NCBI GenBank assembly: GCA_027364665.1
Contig: DAHXOW010000002.1
Location: 1 to 8,539 of the forward strand
Length of the DNA stretch: 8,539 nucleotides
Reading direction: 5' to 3'
Source of the DNA: a bacterium
GTDB lineage: Bacteria > Patescibacteriota > UBA1384 > CAJBMM01
A model generated the notes under the pieces. That model was not told where the DNA came from. It ran no database searches and saw only the letters and a program-made list of their open reading frames with translations. Position numbers and translations under genes: made by a program. Shown here piece by piece: positions 5,404-8,539 of this stretch (the first letter of the stretch is position 1; every line of letters begins with the position of its first letter).

Positions 5404-5431
5404 ACACCCCATATAAATAACGAGGAATATT

Positions 5432-5863
5432 ATGTTTATCGGAGAACATCGTCATGTCATCGATGATAAAGGTCGCCTACAAATGCCGGCGCGCTTTCGT
5501 GGCGCTTTCGGAGAAGGGGCTGTTGTTACTCGCGGGCTTGATGGTTGTTTGTTCGTTTACACCGCTGAGGAATGGAAGAAAATGACTGACAAATTAACGA
5601 CTTTGCCGTTGACGCAAGCTGATGCCAGAAAGTTTTCCAGGCTGATGTTGGCCGGAGCAGTTGACGTTGAAATAGATAAGCAGGGAAGAATTAATATTCC
5701 AAGTTATTTGAGAGAATATGCTGATTTGAAATCGAATGTAATTGTTGCTGGCTTAATGAACAGATTGGAAATTTGGGATCAGGAAGTTTGGCAGACACAA
5801 CAGGCTGAAGTTGACAAGCATAGTGATGAAATTGCGCAGTCTTTAGGGCCTTACGGTATTTAA
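5432..5863 (+). CDS. mraZ: Transcriptional regulator MraZ
   Basis: MraZ is a DNA-binding protein of the SpoVT/AbrB fold that forms ring-shaped oligomers and controls the division and cell wall (dcw) cluster. The 143 residues are the normal length. The two tandem family repeats are both present: DDKGRLQMPARFR (11-23) and DKQGRINIPSYLRE (82-95), each with the conserved D/KGR, Pro and hydrophobic-Arg positions. GLDGCLFVYTAEEW (35-48) and LEIWDQEVW (112-120) also match the family. The N-terminus MFIGEHRHVID is typical, and an SD (GAGG, 5422-5425) lies 6 bases before the ATG. It is the first gene of the operon, behind a TTGACA promoter and an array of its own likely binding sites, so negative feedback on mraZ, rsmH and the two genes beyond is expected. 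rsmH begins 6 bases after its stop. Confidence 0.95.
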   Translation: MFIGEHRHVIDDKGRLQMPARFRGAFGEGAVVTRGLDGCLFVYTAEEWKKMTDKLTTLPLTQADARKFSRLMLAGAVDVEIDKQGRINIPSYLREYADLKSNVIVAGLMNRLEIWDQEVWQTQQAEVDKHSDEIAQSLGPYGI

Positions 5864-5869
5864 CTAAAG

Positions 5870-6814
5870 ATGGATAGCTTGAGTAATTTATCAGATAGTC
5901 CACATAAACCAGTACTTTTACAAGAAACCGTTTCATTTGCTGATCCAAAGCCGGGGCAAACGATTATTGATGCAACTATCGGGTTTGCGGGTCATGCAGA
6001 GGAATTAATCAATCGAATTATGCCGGGAGGTCACTATCTGGGTATTGATAAGGACGATCAAGCATTAGAATACAGTCAGAAAAGGTTAAGCAAATTCGGG
6101 TCAGGGGTAAAATTGGCCAAAGGTTTATTTGCTGATCTCAAGTTAATAGCTTCCGATAATCATATTTCAGATGCCGACGCCATCATATTTGATCTGGGAG
6201 TTTCTTCTGCTCAATTAGATGATCCAGAGTATGGCCTAAGTTTTTCAAGTAATAAAGTATTAGATATGCGAATAGGTATGCCAGACAATCAAGTCACTGC
6301 CGATCAGATTATTAATAGCTGGCCGCAGGAAGATTTGCGGAAACTTTTTTTGAAAAACGATCAGGCGCAGGCCGCCAAATTAGCCAGAATAATTATTCAG
6401 GCCAGACCAATTAAATCGGTTATACAGCTTGCGCAGGTGATTTCTGCCGCAGAAATCCATAAAAAACCAGGTGTAAATCCGGCAACTAAAATTTTTCAGG
6501 CATTAAGAATTACAGTTAACGATGAAATGCCTCAGCTTATGGGAGGGCTGGAACAAGCAGTTTCCTTATTAAAAAAAGGAGGGAAACTGCTGGTTATCAG
6601 CTTTCATAGCGGAGAGGATCGGGTGGTCAAACGTTTTTTTAGGCAAGAGGCAAAAGATTGCCTCTGTCCGGCTGGAACGCCGATTTGCCGATGTGGGCAC
6701 AGGGCTAGATTACGAATCTTGACGCGCAAGCCAATCGTCCCAACTCTGTCTGAAATAGAGGCAAATAAGCGTTGTAGGAGTGCCAAAATGAGAGTTGCTG
6801 AAAAAATAGTTTAA
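5870..6814 (+). CDS. rsmH: 16S rRNA (cytosine(1402)-N4)-methyltransferase
   Basis: RsmH (MraW) uses S-adenosylmethionine to methylate N4 of C1402 in the 16S rRNA decoding centre. The 314 residues are full length. HKPVLLQETV (12-21) is the family opening. The SAM-binding motif is DATIGFAGH (34-42; usually DxTxGxGGH), followed by LGIDKD (58-63). FDLGVSSAQLDDPEYGLSF (107-125) and LDMRIG (131-136) form the substrate-site region; the common RGFSF reads YGLSF here. KIFQALRITVNDE (207-219), VISFHSGEDRVVKRFF (242-257) and RSAKMRVAEK (303-312) are conserved blocks. A CLCPAGTPICRCG segment (264-276) matches the Cys cluster common in RsmH. It starts 6 bases after mraZ with no good SD, which suggests translational coupling or reinitiation. 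It is not directly a division enzyme despite its place in the cluster. Confidence 0.95.
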   Translation: MDSLSNLSDSPHKPVLLQETVSFADPKPGQTIIDATIGFAGHAEELINRIMPGGHYLGIDKDDQALEYSQKRLSKFGSGVKLAKGLFADLKLIASDNHISDADAIIFDLGVSSAQLDDPEYGLSFSSNKVLDMRIGMPDNQVTADQIINSWPQEDLRKLFLKNDQAQAAKLARIIIQARPIKSVIQLAQVISAAEIHKKPGVNPATKIFQALRITVNDEMPQLMGGLEQAVSLLKKGGKLLVISFHSGEDRVVKRFFRQEAKDCLCPAGTPICRCGHRARLRILTRKPIVPTLSEIEANKRCRSAKMRVAEKIV

Positions 6815-6838
6815 TACTTACAAGGAGGGTTGTCTTAA

Positions 6839-7177
6839 ATGGGTCGTTCAGTCGTTTATACAGGTTCAAGACATTATGTTCCGGGTCGTCGTCAGAAAAC
6901 TGTTAAGGAGTCCTGGTATATCGGGACTAGTGCATTTAAGTTTGTTTCAATTGCTGCGATTGCCGTTCTTTTGGGCTTATATGTATCGAATAGCGCCAGA
7001 AATAGTCAAAATGACAGCCTATTACAGAGTTTAAATCAACAAAAGAGTCAACTGAATGATCAACTTGATTCTTTGCAGGTCGAGGAAGCCAGAAATAACA
7101 ATGCGCTTAAAACGCAAAGTGCTGCAGTACAGATGGGTATGGTGCAATCGACTGGTCAACAGACGGTTTCTCCTTGA
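6839..7177 (+). CDS. FtsL-like septum protein (small bitopic membrane protein)
   Basis: This 112-residue protein has the size, topology and position of FtsL, though sequence identity is too weak by eye to be sure. A basic N-terminal tail (1-31, with GRRQK at 16-20) is followed by one transmembrane segment (about 32-50, AFKFVSIAAIAVLLGLYVS). Residues 55-90 then form a likely coiled coil rich in Gln, Asn and Leu, with heptad-like LLQSLNQQKSQLNDQLDSL. The tail 91-112 is polar and low in complexity. In known systems FtsL crosses the inner membrane once, binds FtsB/DivIC, and activates FtsW-FtsI. A strong SD (AAGGAGGG, 6822-6829) sits 9 bases before the ATG, in contrast with rsmH upstream. It ends in two consecutive in-frame TGA codons 12 bases before ftsI, which lies in the same frame. 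The FtsL role is inferred mainly from context. Confidence 0.75.
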   Translation: MGRSVVYTGSRHYVPGRRQKTVKESWYIGTSAFKFVSIAAIAVLLGLYVSNSARNSQNDSLLQSLNQQKSQLNDQLDSLQVEEARNNNALKTQSAAVQMGMVQSTGQQTVSP

Positions 7178-7192
7178 TGAAAGGAGAGGCAA

Positions 7193-8539
7193 TTGATTGT
7201 TCGTAACATTGGTGACAATCAACAATATCGTCTTAGAATAGCGGTGGTTTCGTCGATCTTTTTAGTGCTTTGGCTAGCGGTTATTGCAAGATTATTCGAC
7301 CGCTCGGTTATGCAAAACGGTTTGGCTGATGCCGAAGCTCAGGCGCAACAACAAGTACAAGTGCCTTTAAATCCAAATCGAGGAACGATCTTCTTAATGG
7401 GTTCCGACGGTACAAAGATTCCGGTTGCGATGAACGATCCTTTAGACAGCATAAACGTTATTCCGGATCAAGTAGTCAACCCCAAATCGACCTCTGATAA
7501 GCTTGCCTCGTTGATCGGTGTTAATGCGACTGCTCTTTTTAATGAAATTAATAACAACAAACCCTACTTACCACCAGTGGCGACAAAGATACCTCTGTCA
7601 GTTGGCCAAGAAATAAACAATTTAAATTTACCCGGAGTTTCTGTTAGCCAACAATTTTATCGCACCTATCCTGAAGGGGCCATGGCTGCTCAAGTGCTCG
7701 GCTTTGTTAATGCTTCTGGTGAGGGCCAATATGGTATTGAGGGGTATTACAACAGTCAGCTACAGGGTTTTGAGGGAAGTGTTACCGGACAACGTGATGG
7801 ATGGGGCAATGTTTTTTTGAATCCTTCGACCGCTACTAATAATCAAGGAGCCTCTTTAACATTGACTTTGGACAGGGATATTCAAGTTACGGTTGAGCAA
7901 ATGTTGGATGCCGCGGTGAAAAAATTTAAAGCTAAAAGCGGTTCGGTCGTCATTGTTGATCCGAAAACCGGAGCCATCATTGCGATGGCTAATGATCCAA
8001 CTTTCGATCCAAATAATTATTCACAAGTAACGAATCAGTCAGTTTTTCAAAATAGCGTTATCAGCCGCGCTTTTGAACCGGGAAGCGTTATGAAGAGCGT
8101 TTCCATAGCAGCCGGCTTAGATAGCGGTAAGATCCCGGTTAATTTTACTGGTACATACGGTGATTCCGTAAAAGTTGGTAATGACATAATTCACACAGCA
8201 ACCATGCAGGCTTTTGGTCATGAAACTCTGGGTGACGTTTTGGCCAATTCTGATAATGTGGCCATGGTTGACATAAGCAGCAGGATCGGTCGAGATATAT
8301 TATTTGATTATTTACAAAGATTTAATTTCGACTCTTTGACTGGCATTGATCTTGACACAGAATCAAGCGGATCAATGCCACAGATGCGTGATTGGTTGCC
8401 GATTAATTTAGCCAATATTTCTTTTGGCCAGGGTATTTCCGTTACCCCATTACAAATGGTTATGGCTTATGCTGCAATCGCTAACCAAGGTGTTTATATG
8501 CAGCCATATGTTATGCAGTCGGTTAGTTATCCAAACGGT
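7193..8539 (+). CDS. ftsI: Class B penicillin-binding protein FtsI/PBP2-like, 3' end missing
   Basis: This is a septal peptidoglycan transpeptidase of the FtsI type, cut by the window edge after 449 codons. The start is TTG at 7193: an in-frame TGA at 7178-7180 excludes anything earlier, and GGAGAGG (7183-7189) gives a suitable SD. A cytoplasmic tail and one membrane anchor (about 15-33) are followed by the pedestal domain, with NRGTIF (62-67) corresponding to the family's RGxI motif. YRTYPEGAMAAQVLGFVN and GQYGIEGYYN are typical of class B enzymes. The transpeptidase domain starts near 235 (SVVIVDPKTGAIIAMAN). The nucleophile is Ser298 in FEPGSVMK, with Lys301, and the second motif is SDN (353-355), where SSN or SCN is more common. 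The KTG motif would lie beyond the window. The SFGQGISVTPLQMVMAYAAIANQG block is intact. It acts with the FtsL-like protein and uses D-Ala-containing precursors. Confidence 0.93.
   Translation, partial: MIVRNIGDNQQYRLRIAVVSSIFLVLWLAVIARLFDRSVMQNGLADAEAQAQQQVQVPLNPNRGTIFLMGSDGTKIPVAMNDPLDSINVIPDQVVNPKSTSDKLASLIGVNATALFNEINNNKPYLPPVATKIPLSVGQEINNLNLPGVSVSQQFYRTYPEGAMAAQVLGFVNASGEGQYGIEGYYNSQLQGFEGSVTGQRDGWGNVFLNPSTATNNQGASLTLTLDRDIQVTVEQMLDAAVKKFKAKSGSVVIVDPKTGAIIAMANDPTFDPNNYSQVTNQSVFQNSVISRAFEPGSVMKSVSIAAGLDSGKIPVNFTGTYGDSVKVGNDIIHTATMQAFGHETLGDVLANSDNVAMVDISSRIGRDILFDYLQRFNFDSLTGIDLDTESSGSMPQMRDWLPINLANISFGQGISVTPLQMVMAYAAIANQGVYMQPYVMQSVSYPNG

Noticed and set aside
5235..5420. A 61-codon open frame in the mraZ leader
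   Set aside because: It starts within the MraZ-box repeats at a GTG with no SD, runs through the hairpin, and resembles no protein. The regulatory reading explains the sequence better.
5223..5431. RNase P RNA, SRP RNA or 6S RNA gene in the mraZ leader
   Set aside because: The conserved cores of RNase P RNA and the SRP apical loop are absent, and the hairpin lacks the 6S-type central bubble with closing terminal stem.
7175..7180. Recoded TGA (Gly or Trp), as in Absconditabacteria/Gracilibacteria
   Set aside because: TGA ends recO (2509-2511) just before the alr SD and start, and also ends the 58-aa gene. Conserved Trp and Gly positions in glyS, rsmH and alr all use standard codons.
1..8539. 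CRISPR array, insertion sequence, tRNA or prophage genes
   Set aside because: No spaced direct repeats apart from the MraZ boxes, no transposase or phage proteins, and no cloverleaf were seen on either strand.

Overview
The window looks like chromosomal housekeeping DNA from a compact, low-to-mid GC bacterial genome (roughly 40% GC by partial hand counts). Every gene is on the + strand, spacers are short, and the products are small members of universal families: an alpha2-type glycyl-tRNA synthetase, a short RecO, and a minimal mraZ-rsmH-ftsL-like-ftsI division cluster. This fits Patescibacteria (Candidate Phyla Radiation) or another streamlined, Gram-positive-like lineage, but the lineage is inferred from style, not proven. 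The standard genetic code appears to apply: TGA closes at least three genes (58-aa protein, recO, ftsL-like), which argues against the TGA=Gly lineages (Absconditabacteria/Gracilibacteria).

Layout. Positions 1-308 are the 3' end of mutM (formamidopyrimidine-DNA glycosylase) with its zinc finger. Positions 347-1285 encode a DUF1385/YqhQ-type membrane protein behind a strong sigma70-like promoter. Positions 1341-1746 hold two tiny overlapping genes of unknown function with their own promoter, strong Shine-Dalgarno (SD) sites and an intrinsic terminator, and visibly higher GC than recO. recO (1801-2511) and alr (2525-3637) form a tight pair. After a 174-base spacer comes glyS (3812-5122), ending at an intrinsic terminator. 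The 309-base gap before mraZ is packed with regulation: terminator, TTGACA-type promoter, an array of MraZ boxes, and a long leader hairpin. The division operon mraZ, rsmH, ftsL-like, ftsI (5432 to the window end) follows; ftsI is cut by the edge.

How the genes work together. MutM and RecO serve DNA repair. Alr supplies D-alanine for peptidoglycan, which the FtsI transpeptidase crosslinks at the septum. FtsL-like is the usual small bitopic partner of FtsI. MraZ probably autoregulates the cluster through the GTGG repeats just downstream of its promoter. RsmH methylates 16S rRNA.

The most interesting signals are regulatory. (i) The genes that begin transcription units after mutM, the small cassette and alr (DUF1385, recO, glyS) lack SD sites and have -10-like boxes about 8-9 bases before the start codon, which suggests leaderless mRNAs. 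(ii) A roughly 18-bp imperfect hairpin lies in the mraZ leader. (iii) A self-contained cassette of two unknown small proteins is present, in which an acidic Glu run doubles as the SD of the next gene.
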